Assembly: GCA_963798805.1 (NCBI GenBank)
Contig: CAWCVC010000002.1
Span: 248,001 to 312,000, forward strand
Direction: 5' to 3'
Length of the DNA: 64,000 nt
Origin: CAVZCK01 sp963798805
Lineage (GTDB): Bacteria; Pseudomonadota; Alphaproteobacteria; Rhizobiales; Rhodomicrobiaceae
A model generated the notes under the pieces. That model did no database searches. It was given only the letters and a program-made list of their open reading frames with translations, and was not told the DNA's origin. This document shows positions 54,027-62,104 of this stretch, in pieces (position 1 is the first letter of the stretch; every line of letters starts with the position of its first letter). The position numbers were made by a program, and so were the translations under genes.

Positions 54027-54857
54027 ATGGTATCCGTTTCTGAGTTCGCGGCCAGCCGCATTGCCGAGAATCATAGTGAAGCCTCGGTAAATCGCCACGC
54101 AGTCGTCCTCCGGGACTGCGAAAAGGGCGAGCAAACGAGAACCGCCGAGCCGTTGTCGCTGCACCGCTTCGCAATTGTTCAACCTCAGCCGGCCGTGTTT
54201 GCCGACGCCGCCGGCAGCCCTTACTTGCCGATGTCTGTCACGCCGGTTGGCGGCTGGAGCAAACGGGCTTCCGATATCCTGGTCGCTTCGACGACGCTCT
54301 TTCTAATGGCGCCGATCATGCTGGTTATCGCTCTGCTCATTTATGTCGTCATGGGCCGGCCGATTTTCTTTGTGCAGCGGCGCGTTGGCTTCAGACAGAA
54401 GGTATTCGGTTGTATCAAATTCCGGACCATGGTGAAGGATGCCAATGAAAGACTGGCCTCGCATCTTGCCCACTGCCCCGCGTCGGCTCGCGCCTGGGCA
54501 GAGACGCAGAAGCTTCGCAATGATCCGCGCATTACTTTCCTTGGCCAGGTGTTGCGGAAATCCAGCCTTGATGAGCTTCCGCAGCTTTTCAACATACTGT
54601 GGGGCGATATGAGCTGCATCGGTCCTCGGCCGGTGCTGGAAGACGAGCTCAGACGCTACGGCAGGCATGCCGAGGAGTATCTCCGGGCAAAGCCAGGCCT
54701 CACCGGCATGTGGCAGGTCAACGGCCGCAGCAATACCAATTACGCACACCGGATCAAATGCGATCGGTATTATGTGCGCCGCTGGTCGATGCTGCTTGAT
54801 CTGCGGATCCTGTTGCGGACGGTTCCTGCGGTGCTCAAAGTCGACGAAACGTCTTGA
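54027..54857 (+). CDS. sugar transferase (priming enzyme, locus II)
   Basis: A 276-residue short-form polyprenyl-phosphate sugar-1-phosphate transferase (ExoY/PssA type). After a variable head comes one membrane helix (LVASTTLFLMAPIMLVIALL), then FGCIKFRTMVKDANERL, LRKSSLDELPQLFNILWGDM, CIGPRPVLEDELRRYG and KPGLTGMWQVNGRS. It lacks the four-helix N-terminal half of the locus I enzyme, so the two loci have different priming types. Confidence 0.92.
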   Translation: MVSVSEFAASRIAENHSEASVNRHAVVLRDCEKGEQTRTAEPLSLHRFAIVQPQPAVFADAAGSPYLPMSVTPVGGWSKRASDILVASTTLFLMAPIMLVIALLIYVVMGRPIFFVQRRVGFRQKVFGCIKFRTMVKDANERLASHLAHCPASARAWAETQKLRNDPRITFLGQVLRKSSLDELPQLFNILWGDMSCIGPRPVLEDELRRYGRHAEEYLRAKPGLTGMWQVNGRSNTNYAHRIKCDRYYVRRWSMLLDLRILLRTVPAVLKVDETS

Positions 54858-55180
54858 AAATTGCCGGCCGAGCATCCTCTAGTCGGAACCGCTTGCCGGT
54901 CCTGCGCTCGCCGCGCCCCGCAATGCCGGGATCTCGGCGCCGGCGCGGGTGCTTGAGCAACGAGAGACAGGATTGCCGCGCCGCGTGGCCACTGCCGGGC
55001 CTTAACGGTTTCGCTGGAGACAGCCAATCTTTGCAGCCGCCGCGGCGTTTACCATCGGCCGGAACGGCACCTTATGAGGGCTAATCCTCCTGGCGGGACG
55101 TTGCGGCCCTGATTAAGACTATAGACAAGGTTGTTCCATTATCACCGTTCGAGTCGAGACGGCTAGGCGGGAGTGAGACT
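54858..55180. other. spacer between the priming transferase and manC
   Basis: No gene is supported in these 323 nt. TATAGAC near 55119 could be a -10 element for manC. GGGAG near 55170 is its ribosome site. Confidence 0.4.
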
Positions 55181-56629
55181 ATGGCAGATCATGTTTTTCC
55201 GGTCATTCTTTGTGGGGGTTCAGGCACCAGGCTTTGGCCTCTTTCGCGGCAGATGTATCCGAAGCAATTCATTCCGCTTCTGAATGGTAAGGAGGAAAGC
55301 CTTCTTGCTTCGACATTGCAGAGGTTGACAGCGGGCGCCGGCTTCGAGCCTCCTACGCTGCTCTGCAATGATGATTATCGCTTCCTGCTCCAGGACGAGC
55401 TCGACCGCACCGGCACGCCGGCGCGGGAGCTCCTTCTCGAGCCGGTCGGCCGGAATACCGCGCCTGCCATCGCTGTTGCCGCGCTCTCGATCGCCGAGCA
55501 ATCGCCGGACGGAATTATGGTGGTTATGCCGTCTGATCATGTGATGGGAGCGCCGCAGGATTTTGCCGCGACGGTGAGCCGGGCGGCACAGATCGCGGCG
55601 CAAGGCAAGCTGGTATTGTTCGCCATCAAGCCCGATCTCCCGCATACCGGCTACGGCTACATTCTGCGGGGCCGTGCACTCAACGGCACCGAGAACAGCG
55701 GCTTCGAAGTTGAGGCCTTCGTCGAAAAGCCCGACGCGGCGACCGCAGAGCGCTATCTGGCCGACGGCCGATATTTCTGGAACAGCGGCATTTTCGTGCT
55801 GCCCGTGACGGCATTTATCGCGGAGTTGGAACGGCTTGCCCCAGAGATCGTCGAGCACGCACGTTCGGCGCTGGCCAGCGCGGAATGCGATCTCGGCTTT
55901 CGCCGTCTGGGGGCTTCGGCTTATGCGAAATGTCCGAACATTTCGCTCGATTACGCGGTGATGGAAAAGACCTCGAAAGCGGTCATGCTGCCGCTCGACG
56001 TCGGATGGAGCGACCTCGGGTCCTGGAGCTCGATGTGGGAGCTCTCTGAGCACGACCCGGAGGGCAACGCGGTGCGTGGCGACGCGATGCTAGTCGACAC
56101 GCGCAACAGCTACGTCCATTCGCAGGGATCGCTGGTTTCAACGCTCGGCGTCGAAGACCTGATCATCGTGCACACGCCGGACGCGACACTGGTTGCGAAG
56201 CAGGACCGCGCCCAGGATGTTGGAAAGCTCGTTGCCCAGCTGAAGCTTTCGAACCGCCGCGAGCACGAGCAGCATGTGCGCAATTACCGGCCTTGGGGCT
56301 ATTTCGAAACACTGAGCCTCGGTCCGCGCTTTCAGGTCAAGCTGCTTCACGTCAAGCCGGGCGCGCAGTTGTCGTTGCAAATGCATCACCACCGTTCGGA
56401 ACATTGGGTCGTCGTCAAGGGCACGGCGAAGGTCGTTAGGGACGACGAGGAGCAGCTCGTTTGCGAAAACGAGTCGATCTACATCTCCGCGACGCAGTGG
56501 CATCGGCTAGAAAATCCGGGGAAAGTTCCGCTTCAGGTCATCGAGGTGCAGATCGGCAGCTATCTCGGCGAGGACGACATCATCCGGAGCCATGACATGT
56601 ATAAGCGGCAGGCGCACGAGACGAAATAA
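55181..56629 (+). CDS. manC: mannose-1-phosphate guanylyltransferase / mannose-6-phosphate isomerase
   Basis: A 482-residue type-II bifunctional enzyme. The N-terminal nucleotidyltransferase has PVILCGGSGTRLWPLSRQ, YPKQF, EPVGRNTAPAIAVAAL and FVEKP. The C-terminal cupin isomerase has RPWGYFE, LSLQMHHHRSEHWVVVKGTA and the closing EVQIGSYLGEDDIIR. It supplies GDP-mannose, the likely donor for mannose or fucose-type residues in the locus II polymer. Confidence 0.96.
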   Translation: MADHVFPVILCGGSGTRLWPLSRQMYPKQFIPLLNGKEESLLASTLQRLTAGAGFEPPTLLCNDDYRFLLQDELDRTGTPARELLLEPVGRNTAPAIAVAALSIAEQSPDGIMVVMPSDHVMGAPQDFAATVSRAAQIAAQGKLVLFAIKPDLPHTGYGYILRGRALNGTENSGFEVEAFVEKPDAATAERYLADGRYFWNSGIFVLPVTAFIAELERLAPEIVEHARSALASAECDLGFRRLGASAYAKCPNISLDYAVMEKTSKAVMLPLDVGWSDLGSWSSMWELSEHDPEGNAVRGDAMLVDTRNSYVHSQGSLVSTLGVEDLIIVHTPDATLVAKQDRAQDVGKLVAQLKLSNRREHEQHVRNYRPWGYFETLSLGPRFQVKLLHVKPGAQLSLQMHHHRSEHWVVVKGTAKVVRDDEEQLVCENESIYISATQWHRLENPGKVPLQVIEVQIGSYLGEDDIIRSHDMYKRQAHETK

Positions 56630-57008
56630 TATGAGGCGACGCCGCGGCCGTTCGGGTTCGGCCGGTGTCGGCTCCCTTGTTGGGCAAAGCTTAGTAATTG
56701 CCCGAACGGCGCCGGATTGCTTGGGCGGAATGCAACTGACGCCGAGCGGTTGGTCTTGCCGCCGCCCGTGTCGTCTGGCATCAGTTGCCGAACATCTCAT
56801 TTCGATATTTGCAAATGGGAAAGACGACAGACTGCGGAGCTGTTGTATTATCTCAAGCGTCCAGGCAGGGGTTGCCTATGAGGAGCGACAGTCATGACGG
56901 TGCAAGCCCAATAAAGAGAATAGTAGATCGACGAGGCGGTTCTCCGGGAGAGACGATTGTGGCACCTATCGTGGCAGCTCATGCAACGAGTCCAGGACTG
57001 AAGCCCGA
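56630..57008. other. spacer between manC and the polymerase-like gene
   Basis: This 379-nt gap has no large gene. Its last 131 nt contain a possible small ORF that ends inside the start of the following gene (see 56878-57012). The rest shows nothing I can name. Confidence 0.4.
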
Positions 57009-57012
57009 ATGA
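56878..57012 (+). CDS. possible 44-residue leader ORF coupled to the polymerase-like gene
   Basis: The frame starts at ATG 56878 with AGGCAGGG about 7 nt upstream and ends in TGA 57010-57012, overlapping the next gene's ATG (57009) in an ATGA junction typical of coupled translation. The peptide (MRSDSHDGASPIKRIVDRRG...) has no recognised domain. Confidence 0.35.
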   Translation: MRSDSHDGASPIKRIVDRRGGSPGETIVAPIVAAHATSPGLKPE

Positions 57013-58442
57013 TTCCTTCGATCGCAGGCTTATTGGTCAGCGCCCTGTTATTGCTCCTCGGCTACATCCTCGGCGCTCCCCTTATTATCGGTCTATTTGC
57101 ATCACTGCCATTCGGCTCCACCGCATTCGCGACGCTGTCGGGGCTCGGCGGTTCGTCCCCTCTCATCTACACCTTGTTCTGTCTCGGAATCATTTCGGTG
57201 ATTGTGCTTCGCCGAAGGCTACTTCGAGATCTCGCTATCGTTTTCACGCAATTCCCAAGCGCCTGGATCGTCATCATATTGACGGCCTATGCGATCGTTA
57301 GTGCAATGATCTTTCCGCGGCTTTTCGCCGGCCAGACCACGGCTTTTATACCGGTGGAGGGTGTCGTCACTGAGCTGCCGCTATCACCTATCTCGGGAAA
57401 TATCACTCAAACAGCCTATTTTGCACTTGGGGCTCTGACCTTCATCGCTCTCAGCGTGCTCTTGCTGCGCGAGGAGAATCTGAAAGCGGTCCGGCGGGGC
57501 TTTTTTGCTTTCATCATCATCAATGCAATACTGGGTATCATCGATCTGGCAGGGAAGGTGACCGGGGTCGGCGACGTCCTGCTGCCGATTCGAACTGCAA
57601 GCTACGCGTTCTTGGTCGAGGTCGAACAAGGAGGCTTCTGGCGCATTGCAGGCGGGTTTTCGGAAGCATCGGCCTTCGGTGGCACGAGTTTGGCCTGCCT
57701 CAGCTTCGCGTATGTATATTGGAGACAGGCCAGATCCGTTTTCGCCTTTGGCGTGACCGTCGTCATGCTGCTTCTGGTTCTGCTATCGACTTCGAGCGCG
57801 GCCTATGCCGGGCTGGCGATTTTATGCTTGGCACCGTTGGCATCGCTCGCGAGGTCGGCCATTCGCAACCGGTTCAGGTCGGACGACCTCCTGCTGATCG
57901 CGCTCGGGGCGATAGCCATCATCGGCCTCCTGTCGATCTATCTTTATAACGACAAATTGTTCCAGCCGGTCACGGAGCTGATTGAAACGACAATTCTCGA
58001 CAAAGCTCAGTCGCAATCGGCAATAGAACGCAGCTATTGGAACGAACGGAGTCTCCAATCGTTCGTGGAGACGGCTGGCGTGGGGATCGGAATGGGCAGT
58101 TCGCGGTCCTCAAGTTGGATCGTGTCTGTGCTCTCCCAGCTTGGCGTCCTCGGGACACTTGCGATGCTGTCGCTTGTTGCCGTCACGTTCCGCGGCATGC
58201 GAGGCCTGCCTCGTGCGCCGGACACGGTGGAGATCTTCGCTTTGGCATCGGCCGCGCGCGCGAGTGGCGCGGCGACTTTGCTGGCGCGATGCATCGCCGG
58301 ATCGAGTGCCGATCCCAGCATGATCTTCTTTCTTTCATTGGCCACCGTCGTCGCCTGCCGATACCATGTGTCAACGAGGCAGCAACCGTCTCGACCCCCG
58401 CTGCGGACGTTACTGGTTCAGCAGCAGCCATCGAGGATTTAA
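57009..58442 (+). CDS. O-antigen ligase/polymerase-like membrane protein
   Basis: A 477-residue inner-membrane protein with about ten to twelve hydrophobic helices and a large periplasmic loop (about 310-360, containing AIERSYWNERSLQSFVETAGVG). This is the layout of Wzy polymerases and WaaL-type ligases. In this setting (priming transferase, Wzc-like copolymerase) a polymerase role is more likely. Assignment rests on topology and context. Confidence 0.75.
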   Translation: MIPSIAGLLVSALLLLLGYILGAPLIIGLFASLPFGSTAFATLSGLGGSSPLIYTLFCLGIISVIVLRRRLLRDLAIVFTQFPSAWIVIILTAYAIVSAMIFPRLFAGQTTAFIPVEGVVTELPLSPISGNITQTAYFALGALTFIALSVLLLREENLKAVRRGFFAFIIINAILGIIDLAGKVTGVGDVLLPIRTASYAFLVEVEQGGFWRIAGGFSEASAFGGTSLACLSFAYVYWRQARSVFAFGVTVVMLLLVLLSTSSAAYAGLAILCLAPLASLARSAIRNRFRSDDLLLIALGAIAIIGLLSIYLYNDKLFQPVTELIETTILDKAQSQSAIERSYWNERSLQSFVETAGVGIGMGSSRSSSWIVSVLSQLGVLGTLAMLSLVAVTFRGMRGLPRAPDTVEIFALASAARASGAATLLARCIAGSSADPSMIFFLSLATVVACRYHVSTRQQPSRPPLRTLLVQQQPSRI

Positions 58443-58811
58443 TTGGCTCATCGTCATTTCGCGCTGCTTGATCGGACCGAATTTGGCCGCGGCGACTGGC
58501 TTGCCCGCGTACGCCGCCCGCTAGCTAAAGCTGGATCATTTTAAGCAGAGATCCATCTCATCCGGTGCCAGCCTTCCCGTCCGCCGGAACCGCCCAGTCC
58601 ACTTCGCCTCGGCCGACGGCTGATTGGAAACTCCGCTGCTAACAAACCGTATGCTCTCCCTCGCCAGAACACGCCAATCATATCACACGTTCACCAAGAT
58701 CCATCGAATAGGTCTCGCCATCCATGCTGATCCCCTCTCCAGCAAGGATGATGAATCACTGGTCGCCTGCATTGGGAATCCCAGATCAATTCCGCCTAAA
58801 TCGATCCCGCT
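58443..58811. other. spacer holding a decayed IS630-type fragment
   Basis: Between the convergent polymerase-like and glycosyltransferase genes lie 369 nt. On the minus strand they contain the broken start of an IS630-type transposase gene and, next to the glycosyltransferase stop, an end resembling repeat A. Confidence 0.5.
58536..58725 (-). pseudogene. frameshifted N-terminal remnant of an IS630-family transposase
   Basis: ATG 58725, preceded by GAGAGGGG, encodes MDGETYSMDLGERVI and then a stop. Shifting one frame, the text continues RVLARESIRFVSSGVSN... to WTGRFRRTGRLAPDEM, the pattern of the IS630 helix-turn-helix head (RVLAGES, RYRxTGxxAPxKM). The catalytic DDE part is missing. It is an old insertion relic, not a functional gene. 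Confidence 0.65.
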
Positions 58812-58815
58812 CTAA
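58797..58815 (-). repeat. TARAGCG end C, shared with repeat A
   Basis: Read leftward, TAGAGCGGGATCGATTTAG matches the left end of repeat A (TAAAGCGGGATCAATTTAG) in 17 of 19 positions. It begins exactly with the TAG stop codon of the glycosyltransferase gene and leads into the IS630 remnant, so it may be that element's terminus. Confidence 0.55.
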
Positions 58816-60005
58816 CGGCACAGCGACCGCGCCTCATCGAAGGCCAGGACCAATTCCCGCCGGAAGCGCTCCGGTGCGAAGCGCTGCGAATTTTCCCTGC
58901 ACGCCGCGGCCGTCATGCTCTGGCTGTTTTCCTCGAAGCGAGCGACCGCTGCCTTAACGGCGTCGACGCTCTGGCGCTCGAACAACACGCCGGTCGGCGC
59001 CTCATGCTCTCCGAGTGGCCGCACGATGTCGTTGGCGCCGCCGCGCCGGAAGGCGATGAGCGGCGTGCCGCTGGCCTGCGCTTCCGCGAGCGCAATGCCG
59101 AAATCCTCGCAGCCGGCAAAGACGAGCGCGCGGGCGTGGGAGACCTCGCGGATATAGTCCGCGCGAGGCAGGAAACCGAGGAACGAAATGTTCGGGCCGG
59201 CCATCTTGCGCAGCTTGGAGGATTGCTGACCATCGCCGACGACATGCAGATGCCGGCCCGGCATCTCGTTGAATGCCTGGACCACGAGATCGGTGCGCTT
59301 ATAGGGCGCTAGGAAGGAGGCGGTGATATAGTAATCCTGCTTATTCGCGACGACCTCGAACTTTTCGATCTCGACGGGCGGAAAAATCACCCGAGCATCA
59401 CGTCCGTAGATGCGCTGGATGCGCGAGCGGACAAAATTCGAATTCGCGGCCATGAGATCCGGACCGTGCGCGGTCCTGCTGTCCCAAATGCGGAGCTTGT
59501 GCAGCATCTGACGGAAAAGCAGCCCCTTCGGTCCATAGCCGAGCCGCCCTTGTGCGAGATAGGAGAATTGCTCGTCCCAGGCGTAACGAACGGGGCTGTG
59601 GACATAGCAGAGATGCGGCTGGTCGGGCCGCGTCAGGACACCGCGCGCAAACGCGGCGGAAGATGATATCACAGCATCATAGCCGGTCACATCGAATTGC
59701 TCGATTAGAAAAGGGCAGGCAAAGAACAGGCTGCGATAATATTTGCGAACGAGCGGGAAGCCATTGGCGATTGACGTATGGAATTTGATGCCGGGAAAAT
59801 ATTCTCTCTTGACCTCTTCGGGGAGGAAGTCGAACAGGGTAAAAACGTCTGCCTGCGGATAGATGCGGCACATCTCGGCGACGACCCGCTCGCCGCCCCG
59901 GAATGACGGACACCAGTCGTGAACGATGGCCACACTTGGCCCGCTCAGCGCGGCGGCGTTCTCGTGCAGATATTGGCCCGTGCCGGCGCCGTTGTCTTTG
60001 GACAT
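58812..60005 (-). CDS. family-4 glycosyltransferase
   Basis: A 397-residue GT-B enzyme. The N-terminal acceptor domain begins VAIVHDWCPSFRGGERVVAEM (the glycine loop). The donor domain shows ASFLAPYKRTDLVVQAF, HVVGDGQ and the retaining-enzyme E(x7)E region in FAGCEDFGIALAEAQASGTP. ATG 60005 was chosen; a GTG at 60104 adds a non-conserved head. With manC near by, a mannosyltransferase is a reasonable guess, not a reading. Confidence 0.9.
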   Translation of the reverse strand: MSKDNGAGTGQYLHENAAALSGPSVAIVHDWCPSFRGGERVVAEMCRIYPQADVFTLFDFLPEEVKREYFPGIKFHTSIANGFPLVRKYYRSLFFACPFLIEQFDVTGYDAVISSSAAFARGVLTRPDQPHLCYVHSPVRYAWDEQFSYLAQGRLGYGPKGLLFRQMLHKLRIWDSRTAHGPDLMAANSNFVRSRIQRIYGRDARVIFPPVEIEKFEVVANKQDYYITASFLAPYKRTDLVVQAFNEMPGRHLHVVGDGQQSSKLRKMAGPNISFLGFLPRADYIREVSHARALVFAGCEDFGIALAEAQASGTPLIAFRRGGANDIVRPLGEHEAPTGVLFERQSVDAVKAAVARFEENSQSMTAAACRENSQRFAPERFRRELVLAFDEARSLCR

Positions 60006-60241
60006 TTTTCGACACGCATCGGTTATTTTATTCGAAGATGTCTTCGATTGACCGTACTGACGCTCAATCCAAATCACCCGCGTTATTAAAGCCACGCGGA
60101 GCACCTCGCAAGTTCAACGCTGATCATGCTTAAGAGCGTTGGTCCTCCCGCATTGACGCGGCCGGACAAATTTGACAGCTTACGGCCCTGCTCTGAACCG
60201 CCGGAGGCAAGGAGCGGACGGCCGTTGGGGATGTTGGTGCG

Positions 60242-61696
60242 ATGCCGAGAGCTGCAATTATTGCCGTGACGCTGCTGTATCTGGCAATGACGGTTCCGGC
60301 TGTTGCCAAGGCCGACTTGATCTGGGGCGTGAATGGTCATCCTTTTACCGCTTATAACGGCGTCGGGTTCGAGAAGCAGCTCGACTATGTCCGTGATCTC
60401 GGTATGACCTCCTACCGGGTCAATGTCTCCAGTATCGACAGCACAAACGCTTTGAGGACGCTCGTCGACGCTGCTAAGCGGCGCGGCATTGAGATCCTGC
60501 CTGTTCTGACGCCGAGCCTCGATCTCAAGCAACAGACGCCGGAGGACCTCTACAAGAAAGCGCACGCCTTCGCCGTCTACCTCGTTTCGCGCTTCAAGGA
60601 CGATGTCCGCGTCTGGGAACTCGGCAATGAGCTGGAGAACTACGCAATCATCCAGCCCTGCGAAATGCAGGATAACGGTATCCAGTATAATTGCGATTGG
60701 GGGCCGGCGAGCGGGGCGGGACCCCTCGAATATTATGGTCCGCGCTGGGCGAAAGTGAGCGCGGTGCTGAAGGGCTTGTCAGACGGAACGGTTTCGGTCG
60801 ATCCGACCATCCGCAAGGCTATCGGTACCGCAGGTTGGGGGCATGTCGGCGCATTCGAGCGCATGCGGCAGGACGGCATTCAGTGGGACATCTCCGTCTG
60901 GCACTTCTACGGCAAAGATCCCGAATGGGCATTCAAGCGCGTAGCGGCCTTTGGCAAGCCGATCTGGGTGACGGAATTCAATAACCCCTTTGGCAGCAAG
61001 AAAGGCGTTGTCGAACAGGCGGCCGGCCTCAGGAAGGTGATGACCCGGTTTCGTGAACTTCGCGACAAATACGGGGTCGAGGCCGCCTATGTTTACGAGC
61101 TGATAGATGAGACCTATTGGGCGCCGAACTTTGAGGCGTTCATGGGCCTCGTCTATTTGGATAGGACAAAAAAAGGTCAATGGAGCGCTTCAGGCCCGAA
61201 GCCAGCTTACTGCTCCGTGGAGACACTGATCCGTGGCGGCTATCGCCTAGCCGCTTCGACCGCTACGCAGGCGCAAACGGAACGGACGCCGCCCGTGCCG
61301 AACCGCCGCTGCGATCTTTGCCTTTTCGACAATCGCGACGCCAGTCCGACGAATAAGATCGCCTATACCTACTGTCTCATCTTGGGACGCCCGGCCGATG
61401 GCGGCGGGCTCGCGAGTTGGACTGAGCAGCTGAAGACGGGCCGCGCGATCGACGACATCCTCCTGGGCATGATAGGATCGGATGAATTCAGCCAGAGTCA
61501 GGGCGCATCCGCGCTGAGCAACTCCGATTACATTAGCTTGATCTACCGGCTTCTGCTTGACCGCGATCCTGATGGCCAGGGCCGCCGCGACTATCTTGAG
61601 GCCCTTGAGAGCGGCAAGCTAAGCAGGCAAAGACTTGCTAAAACTCTGATTGCGTCCGGTGAGTTCCGCAAACTGCATGATCTGCTTTTTCGGTAG
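60242..61696 (+). CDS. secreted glycoside hydrolase (clan A) with C-terminal DUF4214 domain
   Basis: A 484-residue protein with a signal peptide (IIAVTLLYLAMTVPAVAKA). A TIM-barrel hydrolase domain (about 25-340) follows, with acid/base Glu130 in VWELGNELEN and nucleophile Glu245 in IWVTEFNNP. The C-terminal DUF4214 domain (about 365-480) contains AYTYCLILGRPADGGGLASW and YRLLLDRDPDGQGRRDYLEAL. Locus setting suggests trimming or anchoring of the exported polysaccharide. Exact GH family cannot be fixed by eye. Confidence 0.85.
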   Translation: MPRAAIIAVTLLYLAMTVPAVAKADLIWGVNGHPFTAYNGVGFEKQLDYVRDLGMTSYRVNVSSIDSTNALRTLVDAAKRRGIEILPVLTPSLDLKQQTPEDLYKKAHAFAVYLVSRFKDDVRVWELGNELENYAIIQPCEMQDNGIQYNCDWGPASGAGPLEYYGPRWAKVSAVLKGLSDGTVSVDPTIRKAIGTAGWGHVGAFERMRQDGIQWDISVWHFYGKDPEWAFKRVAAFGKPIWVTEFNNPFGSKKGVVEQAAGLRKVMTRFRELRDKYGVEAAYVYELIDETYWAPNFEAFMGLVYLDRTKKGQWSASGPKPAYCSVETLIRGGYRLAASTATQAQTERTPPVPNRRCDLCLFDNRDASPTNKIAYTYCLILGRPADGGGLASWTEQLKTGRAIDDILLGMIGSDEFSQSQGASALSNSDYISLIYRLLLDRDPDGQGRRDYLEALESGKLSRQRLAKTLIASGEFRKLHDLLFR

Positions 61697-62104
61697 TGCC
61701 TCATTGGAACTTGGGCCGATCGGTGAAATTCGGTGGATAAAAAACGGAGAGATTTTTCCTCATCCACGCGATGGTCTCCGGACGACGCAGGAAGGCGAAC
61801 CGACCGTGCAGTTGGGCGCGGGCTGACGCGTTCACGAACCGTTATCACCGCGTGCGTTATTAAGGAGATCTTGCCAATCCAGCATCCGGTAAACCCTGAG
61901 TTCGCGCCCGGACAACCGCTTGCTGGACTGGGAAGCTTAACCGAAAGACGATGGAAATGCGGCGCTTGCGGGAGGGCGAACACGCAGCCTAAACTGATGA
62001 GCTTTGATCCGCCCAGCGCACGCCCTGTCTCAAATTCCTGGCGACTGGCGCCATGATTTCGGCTAAGCGATCACCTTTCCGACGGCACCTTAGAGTTTTG
62101 AAAT
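61697..62104. other. intergenic region before the Wzc-like gene
   Basis: In these 408 nt I see no gene or clear hairpin terminator. AT-rich patches near 61733-61760 could hold a promoter for the kinase gene. Confidence 0.4.

Noticed and set aside
61733..62056. 107-residue frame before the Wzc-like gene
   Set aside because: No ribosome site or recognisable fold; composition like random GC-rich DNA.
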